A stretch of DNA of 64,000 nt from Smallanthus sonchifolius (taxonomy: Eukaryota; Streptophyta; Magnoliopsida; Asterales; Asteraceae). Shown in pieces: positions 47,182 through 59,213 of this stretch (the stretch's first letter is position 1; the number at the start of each line of letters is the position of its first letter). The position numbers and the translations under genes are program-made. The notes under the pieces were generated by a model that was not told the origin of the DNA, made no database searches, and was given only the letters and a program-made list of their open reading frames with translations. The DNA is taken from NCBI GenBank assembly GCA_023525975.1, contig CM042042.1, positions 3,727,501 through 3,791,500 of the forward strand. The letters run 5' to 3'.

Positions 47182-47399
47182 TCTAAAATGCTAGCACTTG
47201 AATGTGCGCGCGCTAACTGCTTGTATTTTGGTTTGGTCTAGAAGATACAAAAACCATGTGAAGGGAACGCGTAGTATATTTTTGTCAAGGGCTAGTTATG
47301 GAAGTGACTTTCTGATCTTTCAAAAAGTTATTATTGTATTACGTTATGTGCTCGACCTAGTACGGAACCGGGTTGGGCTTGACCGGTTTTTTTAAAAGG

Positions 47400-47640
47400 G
47401 AGAGGGGGGTAGAGGTGGACAAACCGGGTTTTTTTAACCGGAACCGAGTTGGGCTTGACCGGGTACACAATGAAACCGGGTAGAGGTGGAACCGGTTCCG
47501 GTTTGAGCGGTTCAGGTCCAGTTACGGTTTAAAACTGAATAATAGGAACCAAGTAAGAACGACCGGGTTCAAACGGGTTGGAACCGGATCCACTTCAAAA
47601 CGGGTTGCAACCGGATCCACGGTTATCAATAACATTTTAT
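47400..47640. repeat. AACCGG-rich degenerate element
   Basis: Two partial copies of GTAGAGGTGGAMMAACCGG (47411 and 47482) and dense AACCGGTT/GGGTTCAAACGGG motifs mark a MITE-like unit just downstream of the dsRBM gene. No clear ends or target duplication. Confidence 0.4.
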
Positions 47641-47841
47641 TAAGAAATTTATGTTAAAAGATGAATAAAAAAAAGTTGATTACTTGACTATATTTTGGAT
47701 ATCAAATTCATATTTGATGCCATGATTTACATGATAAAAAAGATAAATAAAAAAAGTTGATTACTTGACGAGAATGTGCAACAATTATAAAAATCAAAGT
47801 ATCGACTCGTATTATCTAAATAATTAAAATTAAATAGATTA

Positions 47842-47988
47842 TGTCCGTATCAGCTCGTAAATACAATTCATGTTCAAGTCTATGTATTTATGTCCGTATC
47901 AGCTTGTAAATACAATTCATGTTCAGGTCCATGTATTTATGTCTGTATCAGCTCGTAAATACAATTCATGTTCAGGTCCATGTATTTG
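47842..47988. repeat. Three 49-bp direct tandem repeats
   Basis: Units 47842-47890, 47891-47939 and 47940-47988 each start TGTCCGTATCAGCTCG (or one base different) and end CATGTATTT. A single related, diverged copy lies at ~51490-51535 upstream of the second P450 gene, as part of the duplicated upstream region. Confidence 0.85.
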
Positions 47989-48447
47989 ACCCTATGTATA
48001 ATTTTTGGATTCATGTTCAATTGTCAACCAACTAACACAATCGTTTACCCTAACGGCCTAACCTATCATAAGTTTTTAAGAAAGAGGTTCCATACCCCTT
48101 AAAAGGGTAAATTGTATTTTATCTAAGATTTGCATTAATCCGACTGTGATATGCCATGTGGAGTACAATGTTATTTATGACTATTATAAGTTTAATTTGA
48201 CTTTAAATGTCATCTATTTTAATGTAATTAAACCATATTTTCTAAAGTATTATTATGGGTGATACATGTGTTCATATAAGAGAATAGAGGAAAAGAACCA
48301 CATGATGAGTTTGGGGTGATGTCTAAATATATGTTTAAAGCTTTTAACAGTTAATTTACAAAATGTGAGTACTTTAATAACAATACGTATTTTAAAACAA
48401 TAAAAAATAATTTATTTGTTTAAAATACTAGAATTATTATTCAAATA

Positions 48448-48633
48448 CAACATTTTTATATGAATTGATATGTGTAAATTTACATGTACTCGTATATTAT
48501 AAACATTTTCATGTGTAAGTCTCTCATGTACAGATATGAGAGACTTACAGCCTTTACCATGTACGAATGTGTAAATGTTTATAATTTACGAGTACATGTA
48601 ATTTTACACATATTAATCGATATAAAAATGTTT
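48448..48633. repeat. Double hairpin (foldback MITE) upstream of the first P450
   Basis: The outer arms (~48448-48508 and ~48573-48633) are ~60-bp inverted copies around TTACATGTACTCG. Inside lies a second perfect hairpin with arms TGTAAGTCTCTCAT (48514-48527) and ATGAGAGACTTACA (48536-48549). It ends ~160 bp before the P450 start codon. Confidence 0.8.
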
Positions 48634-48793
48634 TATGTAAACAGTAACGTTAGTATTTTATATAAATAAACGAGTTCTTAAAATATTTCAAGTTTTTATT
48701 TTAACCTAGCAAAAAAAAAGTATGATACAAAATGTTATTTATAAATATAAGACATTTTTATCACCACCCCTAGCCTCCAACTAGGAGATAAAA

Positions 48794-50752
48794 ATGGTGG
48801 GTGGTGTCACCTATGATCTTCTCCCTCTCCTCATCGTCTCTCTTTCGGTAATCATTATATCCGGCTTCTTCTACCACCGTTACACCGCCGGAAAAACCCC
48901 ATGTCGCCAATCCAACCCACTCATTGGAAACCTCATCGAATTCCTTCTCAACCGCCACCGCTTCCACGATTGGGTCACAGACAAGCTCTCAGCTACTCCT
49001 TCTCTCACTCTCCACGTCAATGGCTTTCTCGACCTCTCCCACGGTATCTTCACCGCCGATCCGACCAACCTCGAATACCTCCTCCGTTCCAACTTCCATA
49101 ACTACATCAAGGGCAGCCGTTACACCTCCTCCATGCAAGAACTTCTTGGCACTGGCATCATCAATTCTGACGGCAACCTCTGGTCGTCCCAATGCCGGAT
49201 CGCTAGACATGTATTTACCATCAACTCCGTGAGAACATTTATCTCCGATGCCGTCCGATCACAAATCTCTAAATCTCTAATCCCTCATCTTTCATCCGCC
49301 GGAGATACCATTGATTTACAACAAGTCCTTCGGAAGTTCACCTTTGATAACATATGTAACGTGGCCTTTGGAGTTGACCCATGTTTGTTGACGTCAAATA
49401 AAAACGAGTCTAGGTACTACGGTCCGAACCAAGGAATGATCAACAGGGTCCATGGTCCATTATACCGTTCACTAAAGTTTGTTAAAAGTATACATAAAAG
49501 TTGGGAAAATCCCTAAAATATCATTTTTATTAAAGTTTTACCTAAAATGTCTATTTAACTTTTTTTATTTGAAAAATGTCCCCTTAATAAGGGCTGCCCT
49601 GCTCATATTTTGATCAAATAAGGCCAGATCCGCTCTTCTTTTAAACTAATAAGGAGAAGCCACATGGTAAAAAGAAATGAATTTAAATTTAGATATGGGC
49701 GTCCGCCGGCGCCCGTGTTATAAAAACCGGCGTCCGACTTTGAAACAAAGTCGTAGTCAGTAGAGAACAATCATGAACGTTATGATGACCCTCTAACTAA
49801 AAAGTTGTTCTGCCACTACAGGTACTTGTTGTTTGTTCAAGCATTTGACGTCGCATGCATGTCGCCGTTGCCGATGGTGTGGAATTTAAAGAGGTTTTTC
49901 AACATCGAAAACGAGAGGAAGTACAAAGAAGCAAATGAAACCGTGAATCGATTCATTACGGACGTAATTAAAACGAAAGAAAAACAAAATCATTACAAAA
50001 CCGGAGTAGATCTACTATCAAGATTCATGGCTATAAGTTTGGACTTGGGATTCAATAATGATGAAATCGAAGAAACGAAGAAGTTCTTGAGAGACATCAT
50101 CATCAGCTTCATATATGGAGGTAAAGATTCAACTGCAACCGCACTCACATGGTTTTTCTGGTTATTAGACGGACACCCGCGTTGTAAACACTTGATCCGC
50201 AAAGAATTCTCTATGTTGATGACTTCATGTCACCATACTCATCCGTTAAATCTCACCTTCGACGACTTGAACAAACTTGATTACCTGCATGCGGCTCTAT
50301 CGGAGTCCATGCGCCTCTTTCCCCCTAACCCCATAAACTCTAGATTGACGGTGGATGATGATGTACTACCCGGCGGTACACGCGTCGGAAAAGGGTGGTT
50401 TTGTTATTACTCAGCTTATGCGATGGGGAGAATGGAGAGATTGTGGGGGTCTGATTGTAGGGAATTTAAACCAGAAAGATGGTTGGATGGTAATGGGGTA
50501 TACCAGCCATGTAGTCAGTATAAGTATCCGGTTTTTGATGGTGGGTTTAGAATGTGTTTAGGGAAAGATATGGCTTACTTACAGATGAAGTCGGTGGTTG
50601 TGGCGGTTATGCATGAGTTTGAGGTTGAGGTGGTTGGCGGCGGTGGGACGGTGGAAAAAATGGTGCATCCGCCGTATAGGGTATCAAGTATTTTATGCAT
50701 GAAAAATGGGTTGCATGTGCGACTAAAGAAGAGGCTGCAAGAGCACAAATAA
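48794..50752 (+). CDS. Cytochrome P450, CYP94-like (tandem copy 1)
   Basis: Two exons, 48794-49413 and 49822-50752, with GT-AG borders and a phase-2 join at an Arg codon (516 residues). An N-terminal membrane anchor (LLPLLIVSLSVIIISGFFY) precedes the P450 body. Visible motifs are FDNICNVAFGVDP, the I-helix GGKDST (305-310), ExxR in ESMR (368-371), FKPERWLDG, and the heme loop FDGGFRMCLG with Cys452. Motifs and sequence place it in CYP94, enzymes of the ER that omega-hydroxylate fatty acids or jasmonate conjugates; the substrate cannot be read from sequence. Compared with copy 2 it lacks ~7 residues after FVQAFD. Most CYP94 genes I know are intronless, so the 408-bp intron is unusual. Upstream sequence is shared with copy 2. 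Confidence 0.88.
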
Positions 50753-52942
50753 TGTAAAATCAAGTCTAGTATTATTGTGTTTCCTAATTTATAGTTATCT
50801 TGTTTTTTAAGTTGTTTAATGTATAAGGCTTGATAGGGTTATTTGTTTTTAATTGTAATTTTTGCTTTCAAATTAATAACATGAGTCGATGGTTTGTTGA
50901 TCAACCCTCGTGTTCTTGTTGTGTTTTTTATCTCGTAGTTTAACATAGTCAAAGTAAGAGATACAAATGTTTATGTGGTTTTCGCAATTCTACCGATAAA
51001 ATGATTTTGTATTAAACAATTATTTCGAAATAAACAAACGCTTACGATGCGAATTTGTAAATCATGTGGCCGAGTGTATCCCCAACTCCATGCACATTGT
51101 AGCAGTCGACATGGTGCATGAATTAAGCCACGCACTCCATCATTGTGGCATTCCTACAACTATGATTTTGGTAGTCTTACCACATGGGTATGGATTATTG
51201 AAATGACATCAACATAACACGAAGGGTTTAGGTTTAGCTTAACGTACAGTAGCTTGGGTCAATATGATAGGTTTGTGGGTTATCTTTTTAAAGAAAAAAA
51301 TTGATGGGTATTTTTATGTTAAACCTTAAATTGGTTGGGTATTCTATGTTAACATATAAACTAAAAAAAATTAGTTGTCGGGGTTTATAGTTTAAGAGAA
51401 ATTGTTTTATTGATGTTTGTGTGTTTTTATGTAGTTTTATAACTTAAGACGAGTAATATTTAAATAAAAATTAAATAGATTGTTTTAATTTCAACTCATA
51501 AATATACAATTCCTGTTCAAGTTCATGTACTTACCTTGATGTACACTTTTGGTATTTGTTTCAATCCTCAACAAACAAAGACACTCGTTTACCCTAACTT
51601 ATTATTGGTAATTTTAGTGTCAACTTTAAGCGTAATTAATTGACTTGTTGATCAAGCGAATCATAATATACATCAAACAAGTTAGAAGGTGTGGAGTGCA
51701 CACTTGTTTGAATTTATTTAATTCTAAGCATTTAGGAACCTTATTTGTTCTTAGGGGTGAAGCCCATAAGCAATGGGAGGGGGGATTTCCAAGAGGGCAT
51801 CGCCAAAATAACTGCCAAAAGCTGTGGTAGTTTGTTTGTTGTGGATTGAAACAAATACCAAAAGGGTACAAAAGCCAATTTCTAAAATCCGACATGAAAT
51901 AACTGCTTTTCATTCTAATCCGCGATCCGACCCGAAATAACTGCCAAAAGCCAGTTTCTAGAAATCCTAAATGCTACGTTTCTTGTTCATTCTAGGGTAC
52001 GAACAAATTTACACAGATTCATATTTTCTTCTTTGAAAACTTTAAGTATTATCTGATTGAGAAGTTCATAATTAAGTACCATTGAATTGCTTCAATTTGA
52101 AAGTGTTATAACGATTCTCAAAGTTATGCGTTGCAAAAGTTTTAGGATTACTACAACTATATCGTAAGTTTAAAAAAAAAAAAAAAGAGGTTCCATACCC
52201 CTTAAAAGGGTTGATCGGAGATTTGCATTGATCCCACTGTGATATGCCATGTGGAGTACAATGTTAATTTATGGCTGTCATAATTTTTAAATGACTTTAA
52301 ACTTCTTCTATTTTAATGCAACTAAACTATATTTTCTGTAAAGTTATGGGTGATGCATGTGTTCATAAATGAGGATAGAGGAGGAGAACTACATGATGAG
52401 TTTTGGTCTAAAATAGTAAAATTACAACCGGTGAATTTGATTATTAATTACACATATAGTTTCTATAGTTTATGAAAATAATAGGTTTAGGTACTAAGAC
52501 TTTAGAGTAAGAGGTCTAAGTTTTATGCTTTCAATTTTTAACGACATTAGGTATTAAGGATAACTTCTGTTAACTTGGGGTGAAATAATAAAAATATCCT
52601 TTTACTTTAAATTCTTAGAACTTTCTGTAAAAAAATATTTTAGTCATTTTACCTAAACTTAATATAAAGATTCAAGAAAATTAGCCTTAATACTTAAACT
52701 CGTTACAAATTTTAAAACATAAAACTCAAACATGTTACTTTTCACAAACCTATATTGTGAAGTTAACTCTACTTATTAATAACTACGTATTAACATATTA
52801 ATAGAGGTGTAAATAGGTCGAATTCCAAGTAACACGTGTATAAATCTAATTATAAAATACAAGTATTTTAAAGACGGTAAACATGTTAAATTAATAAATT
52901 AATTAAATATAAATAAAAAACATGAAAGTACTAAAAAAACTA
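50753..52942. other. Spacer between the P450 copies, with duplicated upstream region
   Basis: 51460-51600 and 52180-52410 match 47830-48050 and 48090-48320 upstream of copy 1 (for example AGAGGTTCCATACCCCTTAA, and ATGCCATGTGGAGTACAATG). The P450 duplication therefore included at least ~1 kb of promoter. Between them, 51610-51970 shows only short non-homologous open frames. No other gene is supported. Confidence 0.6.
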
Positions 52943-53517
52943 TAAGAAAATCATCAAAATGTATATTTTGATCAAAGAAAGTAGCAAAATGACTTTTTAG
53001 GTTTATTAAAATAAACATATTCAAATTGAGCAATTAGAAGACGCCACGTATCACCTTTTTGTTCGACCCGACAAGCACCTTGCCGCTAACCCGCCTAGTC
53101 GGCATGCGTATAGCCGCCAACCTCCTTAGTCGGCAACCACCTAGCCGGCAAACCACCTTTCCGGCATCCGTCTAGCCGCCAAACATCTTCCGGCACCCAA
53201 CTAGCCGTCAATGACCTTAGCCGACAACAACCTAGCTAGCAACCCACCTAGCCGGCACCCATCTAGGCGCCAAACATCATCCCAACACTCACCTAGCCGG
53301 CAACTTTTTTAAGGGCTACGTTTTAGCCAGGTTAATACATGTGGGAGGCCCCCGGTGTTGACACCTGGCCGGCTAAATTGAAGCCTTTAAAAAAAATTGT
53401 CTTCGTGTCACCTTCTGATTGTTTTAAATCAGATTAGGGTATTTTTTAAAGTTTGAATATTCAATATACATTTGTCAACTTTTTTTTTTTTCAAAATGTA
53501 CATTTTAGCGATTTTCT
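52943..53517. mobile_element. Mutator-like foldback element, 575 bp, in the copy-2 promoter
   Basis: It is flanked by the perfect 9-bp duplication AAAAAACTA (52934-52942 and 53518-53526). The ends are inverted (AAGAAAATCATCAAAATGTA against the reverse of TACATTTTAGCGATTTTCT). The interior (53050-53300) is a degenerate tandem array of CCACCTAGCCGGCAAC-like units. It ends 99 bp before the copy-2 start codon. Confidence 0.75.
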
Positions 53518-53616
53518 AAAAAACTAAGAATATTTAAGAAACTAAATCTTGTTCTATATTAGTAACGATCGGCGTCACTTATCCTCCTCCAACGGGTAGA
53601 AATTAAAATCATAAAA

Positions 53617-56600
53617 ATGGTGGGTGTCCTCAAATCCGATTTCCTCCTTCTCCTCGTCGTCTCTCTATGGGTAATCACTCTATCCACCTTCTTCTACCTA
53701 CTAACCCGCCGCTACTCCGCCATCAAAACCCCATCTCCCCAATCCTACCCACTCATCGGAAACCTAATCGCATTCCTCCGCAACCGCCACCGCCTCCACG
53801 ACTGGCTCACCGACATGCTCTCCACCACCCCTTCCCCCACTCTCCAACTCAACGGCTTCCTCGGCCTCTTCAACGGCATCTGCACCGCCGATCCCAACAA
53901 CCTCGAACACCTCCTCCGATCCAACTTCCATAACTACATCAAGGGCAACCGTTACACCTCCGTCCTGCAAGAACTCCTTGGTACTGGCATCATTAACTCT
54001 GACGGGAGAGTCCGGTCATCCAAACGCCAGTTTGCTAATGACATATTCAACAAAGAATCCATGAGAACCTTCTTCTCCGATACCGTTAAATCTCAACTCT
54101 CTAAATCCCTAATTCCGCACCTTTCGTCTGCCGGAGATACTATTGATTTGCAGCAAGTGTTTCGGACGTTCAGCTTTGATAACATGTGTAATGTGGCCTT
54201 TGGGTTTGACCCGTGCTTATTGACGTCAAATTCAAACAACTTCAGGTACCTACTCATCCGGAATCCAAACGGAAATTTATAAAATTTCGAATATACCTGA
54301 TACCCTTGAAGCTGTAATTACTTTTTGACATGTTTAAAATACGAAAATGGACATTTTATTAGAAAAATTATCAAAAATGAATACTCAAATTTAGCCTCTT
54401 AATTTATGGACATTACTCTTGTGAGCCGGCTAAGATAGCCTGCATATATTTCCATGCCAACGTTCTTTTTTACAGTATACGAACCAACCGGATTGCGACA
54501 CGTGACCGGCTAAGCATTAAAAAAGCGGAGGCTAAGCCGGCTAATAGCTTGCTATAGCCATCTGGCGCTTTTTAAGGCTTAGCAGACAAACTAAAAAGAC
54601 TTAGCCGACAAACTAAAAAGACTTAGCCGACAAAAGTAAATGCTTACCCAGCAAAAACCACAGCCTTAAAAAACAATATTTTAATGTTTAATCGGCAAAT
54701 TTAAAAGGTGTTACAAAAGTGGGCACTCTCGACACACATGTTTAAATCTCTATTCGTTCACATATGTCATCGAGATCAAAAAGAGAAGAATCTTCTACTC
54801 GTTCTGAGCCTACATATGAGTCAACAATTTTGCCGGTTAAACCTTCTAAGTTTTGTGACACCTTCTAAGTTTGTATGGTAAACCTTAAAATATTGTTTTT
54901 TAAAACCATGGTTTTTGTTAGGTAAGCATTTACTTTTGTCGGCTAAGTCTTTTTAGTTTGTCGGCTAAGCCTTTTAAGTTTGCCGGCTAAGCCTAAAAAA
55001 AGCCAGACGGCTATAGCAAGCTATTAGCCGGCTTAGCCTTCGCTTTTTTAAGGTTTAGGCGGCCACGTGTCGCAATCCGGTTGGTTCGTACACTGTAAAA
55101 ATGAATGTTGGCACGGAAATATGAGCAGGCTAGCTTAGCCGTCTTTAGTCGTCTCATAAGAGTAATGTCCATGAATTAGGAGGCTAAATTTGAGCGTCCA
55201 TTTTTGATAACTTTTCTTGTCAAATGTATATTTTCGTATTTTTTCCTTTTTTTATTATAACTTTTATTTTAGAAAAAATTTACATATACCATTATGACGT
55301 GTTTGTTTTTATTTACGTTTCGATATAAATTTTATCCAATATAACTAGTCTATTGACATGTCAAAAAATTTGTCAAACTTTTATATTTAAATTCTGATTA
55401 AAAAATTGTGAGTTGGACCCTTAATCATTTAAATTTTTATAATTAAATCTTGTAAGTAAAAGTTCTCGATTTTGATATAGCTTTGATATTGAACGTGTGA
55501 CTTTATTTTTATTATTTTTATTTTACTACGGATTTTGTTACATTCTTTTTTGTTTGGTTTTTAAGTAGTTAGTTATCGAATTTTCTTCGAAATTTGCTAC
55601 TTAATTTATTAGTTTACTTTTTAAAATATTAATTTCTTTAATTTACTAGGAATTTTATTAAATTATATTAATTAATTTTTAAACAATATTCATTACCAAA
55701 AAACTGAAATATTTGCGACAATAGATTTCGTAGAAAATTTGTCAGAATTAAACGTTAGCAACAAGTTTCTGACAAAAAAATGTTTGTTGGAAGAAACCCA
55801 CCTGGAGATGTTTTTCTGACAGTCCCAACTAATTTTTCGACGAATTAGCGACAAAAGTCTTTCGTCAGTAATTTCCGACAATATTCTGAAGATTATATTA
55901 AATAAATAAGTTAACTTATTTAATAAATTTATCGGAAAACTGTAGGAAATCACTACAAGAATTTTAGGCAGTTTCAACGACCTGTCTCGACGACATGTCG
56001 TCGAGAAAGCCTATCTCGACAACATGGCGTTGATATTGCTTCCGTCGGCAACGCTTAGTCGAGACTGCTTAAAATGTCGTCGAGAATTAGTCGTCGAGAT
56101 AGGTAACCCTTTTCTCGACGACATGTCGTCGATATTGGGGCATCGGAAAAGGTTTTTACTTTTAAAAAAATAAATATAAAATAAAATTGAAAATACCCTT
56201 TCTCGACGACCCAATCTTGACGACATGTCGTCGAGATTGGTATAAATTTTTTTTTTTAATTTTAAAAATTTTCCAGATTTTTATATAAAACAAAAATTCA
56301 AAACCTGTCAAACCTATAAATTAAAACATTACACAAAATAATACATAAAACATTCAACAAAAAAAACAAAATGTGTAAGTTATTGCAAATCGTTCAAAAA
56401 AAATGCTACAAAACAATTTAATCATCTTCATCGTCATCAACTTGGTTGCCGGATCGACTACAATAACCCTACAATAAAGGTATCAAAAATAACCCTACAA
56501 TAAATGTATCAAAACGCAATATATAATGTATTAGTATTGCAAATAAACAAAATGTGTAACTTATTGCAAATCATATACAAACATAATACGCAAATAATTT

Positions 56601-59213
56601 CTCAAACATCAATAACCCTACAATAAAGGTATCAAAATACATGTATTAGTGGACTTGGGTTAAACGAGTAATTTTGACCCATTTATAATGGTTACGTGTC
56701 ATTTTGACTCATTTATACTTTGATTCGCAACATAATAACAAAATATATTTATTTACCCAATCGTTTTGTGCCCGATCGTTGACCCATGTGGCGTGAGAAG
56801 TGTGCATACGTCTTCAACCCTCAACAATATATTCATCTACATATATACATACATACATTCATCTATATTCATACAAATTATACATCACAAAAAATAAATA
56901 ACATATAATTCATACAAATAATACATACATAACACCACCAATAATACATCTACACAAACCTATATTTCACCAATTTCACAAATAATGCATACATCTATAT
57001 ATTTATACATCTATACAAATCTACAATTTCACAAATAATACATACATCTATACAAATTAACCATCAATTTCACAAATAATACATACATTTATATATTCAT
57101 CTATATTATTCAAGTAAATAACAATTATACAAAACTAAATTTCACAAATATATACCTATTAACAAAGTATTACACAAATATAATACATCCATCTATACAA
57201 ATTAACCATCAATTTCACAAATAATACATACATTTATATATTCCTATAAGTCTCAATTTAGCTTCCAATCCGTTCACTTAACCAAAACTCTCACCTACAT
57301 AAGATTTATATTAAAAATTTTCAATTATAATGTAAAATTACTAAAAAAAAAGTCAAAATAGAGTCTTACCACTTCAAGAAGATGAGTAATGGTGGTGGTG
57401 GAGGTGGAGCATGGTGGATTTTCAAGTAAAATTGTCGGATTTAATGGTGAAAGCCGAGAGAAAGAGTGGAGAGAAAAAGGGGGTGAAATGAGGAGGAAAA
57501 AGGGTTTCCTGCGTAGATAAGACCAGCTAAGACCAGTTCGACGACATGTCGTCGAGATTGGGTCTTTTTTTTAATTATTAAATAAAAATATTTTTTTAAT
57601 ACACACATATCTCGACGACATATCGTCGAGACTAGGTATTTCCTTTAAATAAAAAACAATTAAAATTCTACCTGACAAAAAAAAAGAAAAAAAAAATTAA
57701 AATGGGCAATTGCGACGACATGTCGCCGAGACTGCCCTTTTATGTCGTCGAGACTGCCCTGAGATGTCGCCGATGAGCGCCAAAACTTTTCACTTTTTCC
57801 CGCTGGACCATCGCCGACGACATGTCGTCGAGAAAAGGTGAAAATAGTCAAAAAATTTGACTGGGACCATCGCCAACGACATGTCGCCGTATTTGGGTGC
57901 CCTATCTCGACGACACATGTCGTCGAGATTGCCTCGACGAAACTGCTAAGATTTCTTGTAGTGAATCTTATGGTTACTTTTTTGTTTTTGTTTTGTCTGA
58001 AAGTAGTCACTAACTTGTGAGAAATTATTTTTGTTGGTAACTTGTCGTAAACTTTTGTAGAAAATATACATGTTTTGTAGTCTCGATTTATTTCTCGATT
58101 TTGCTACACACTTACGACCACTCTCCAACTAAGAAGTTCTTATTCCGTCACTGCAGGCACTTATCGTTCGTTCAAGCATTTGATGCGGCCATGCAACATG
58201 CCTCCAATCGGTTAATGTCACCGTTACCTGTACTATGGAAGTTAAAGAGGTTTTTCAACATAGGAAACGAAAGGAAGTACAAAAAAGCAGTTACAACCGT
58301 GAACAAATTCGTTACAGATTTAATCAAATCAAAAGAACCACAAACTGACATCAAAACCAGCCCCGATTTACTGTCGCGATTCGTGGCTTTAAGTTTGGAT
58401 TTAGGATATCACGATAAAATCGAAGAAAGAAGGAAGTTCGCAAGAGACATGATCATCACCTTCATAGTCGCCGGTAAAGATTCAACCGCAACCGCACTCA
58501 CATGGTTTTTCTGGTTATTAGACAGACACCCGCGTTGTAAACACTTGATCCGCAAAGAATTCTCTACGTTAACGACGTCATGTAACCATACTCATCCGTT
58601 AAATCTCACCTTCGACGATTTGAACAAACTTAATTACCTGCATGCGGCTCTATCGGAGTGCATGCGCCTCTTTCCCCCTATCCCCATAAACTCTAAGTTA
58701 GCGATTAATGACGATATACTCCCCGATGGTACATACGTCGAAAAAGGGTGGTTTGTCGATTACTCGGCTTATGCAATGGGGAGAATGGCGAGTGTGTGGG
58801 GGTCTGATTGTCGAGAATTTAAACCCGAAAGATGGTTGGATGGTAATGGGGTGTTCAAGCGATCGACATTGTATCCTTTTGATTATCCGGTTTTTAATGG
58901 TGGGGGTTTGATGACTTGTGTAGGGAGAGAGATGGGTTATTTTCAGATGAAGTTGGTGGTTGTGGCGGTTATGCATGAGTTTGAGATTGAGGTGGTTGGT
59001 GGCGGTGTGACGCCGGAAAGAATGGTGGATCCGCCGTATAGTGTGTCGGTTTTTTTGAGTATGAGAAATGGGTTGCCTGTGAGAGTGAAGAAGAGGGAAC
59101 AAAGTAATGGTTTGAGTTCAAGAAGGAAGGATGGAAGGGTGATTGTTACTTTGTTTGGACTGTTTTTAGTGGGGTTATCCTTCTATAAACACAAACAAAG
59201 ATTATTAACATAA
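53617..59213 (+). CDS. Cytochrome P450, CYP94-like (tandem copy 2), divergent heme loop and C-terminal extension
   Basis: Two exons, 53617-54245 and 58157-59213, join in frame at the same Arg codon as copy 1 (561 residues). The anchor is LLLLVVSLWVITLSTFFYLL. The I-helix reads AGKDST (315-320), ExxR is ECMR (377-380), and FKPERWLDG is present. The heme loop is FNGGGLMTCVG (456-466): one residue longer than FxxGxRxCxG and without the conserved Arg, which normally contacts a heme propionate. The protein runs ~45 residues past copy 1 and ends with a basic stretch and a hydrophobic segment, VIVTLFGLFLVGLSFY (~538-553). The frame is otherwise open, so it is either a specialised paralogue or one losing activity. 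The 3.9-kb intron holds a foldback element and a CACTA derivative; correct splicing is assumed. Confidence 0.8.
54336..55243. mobile_element. Large foldback element with GCCGGCTAA motifs, ~0.9 kb
   Basis: Two arms (~54336-54720 and ~54840-55243) are inverted copies over almost their whole length; shared blocks include AAATACGAAAAT at both ends, GCGACACGTG, CGGCTAA repeats and AGCAAGCTATTAGCC. The loop is ~120 bp. It is noncoding. It shares motifs with 13150-13400 and 52943-53517, so it is probably Mutator-like, though no 9-bp duplication remains visible. It lies in the intron of P450 copy 2. Confidence 0.8.
55951..57963. mobile_element. CACTA deletion derivative, 2.0 kb
   Basis: It starts CACTACAAGAATTTTAGG and ends ATTTCTTGTAGTG, with the 3-bp duplication AAT on both sides (55948-55950 and 57964-57966). 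Both subterminal regions carry CGACGACATGTCGTCG copies. The interior matches pieces of the 10.5-kb element: the end of its TnpA-like gene (near 56419-56460), the AATACATACAT-rich stretch and the right subterminal region. The transposase core is missing. It lies in the intron of P450 copy 2. Confidence 0.92.

Noticed and set aside
47842..47988. CRISPR-like array (regular repeats)
   Set aside because: The three 49-bp units are directly abutting with no spacers, in a plant genome; it is an ordinary tandem repeat.
51626..51913. 95-codon minus-strand open frame between the P450 copies
   Set aside because: No recognisable domain and no splice or promoter support; the region lies in duplicated noncoding spacer.
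55690..55950. Another CACTA end suggested by TTTCCGACA/TGTCGGAAA-like motifs
   Set aside because: No CACTA terminus or target duplication accompanies the motifs; left unassigned.
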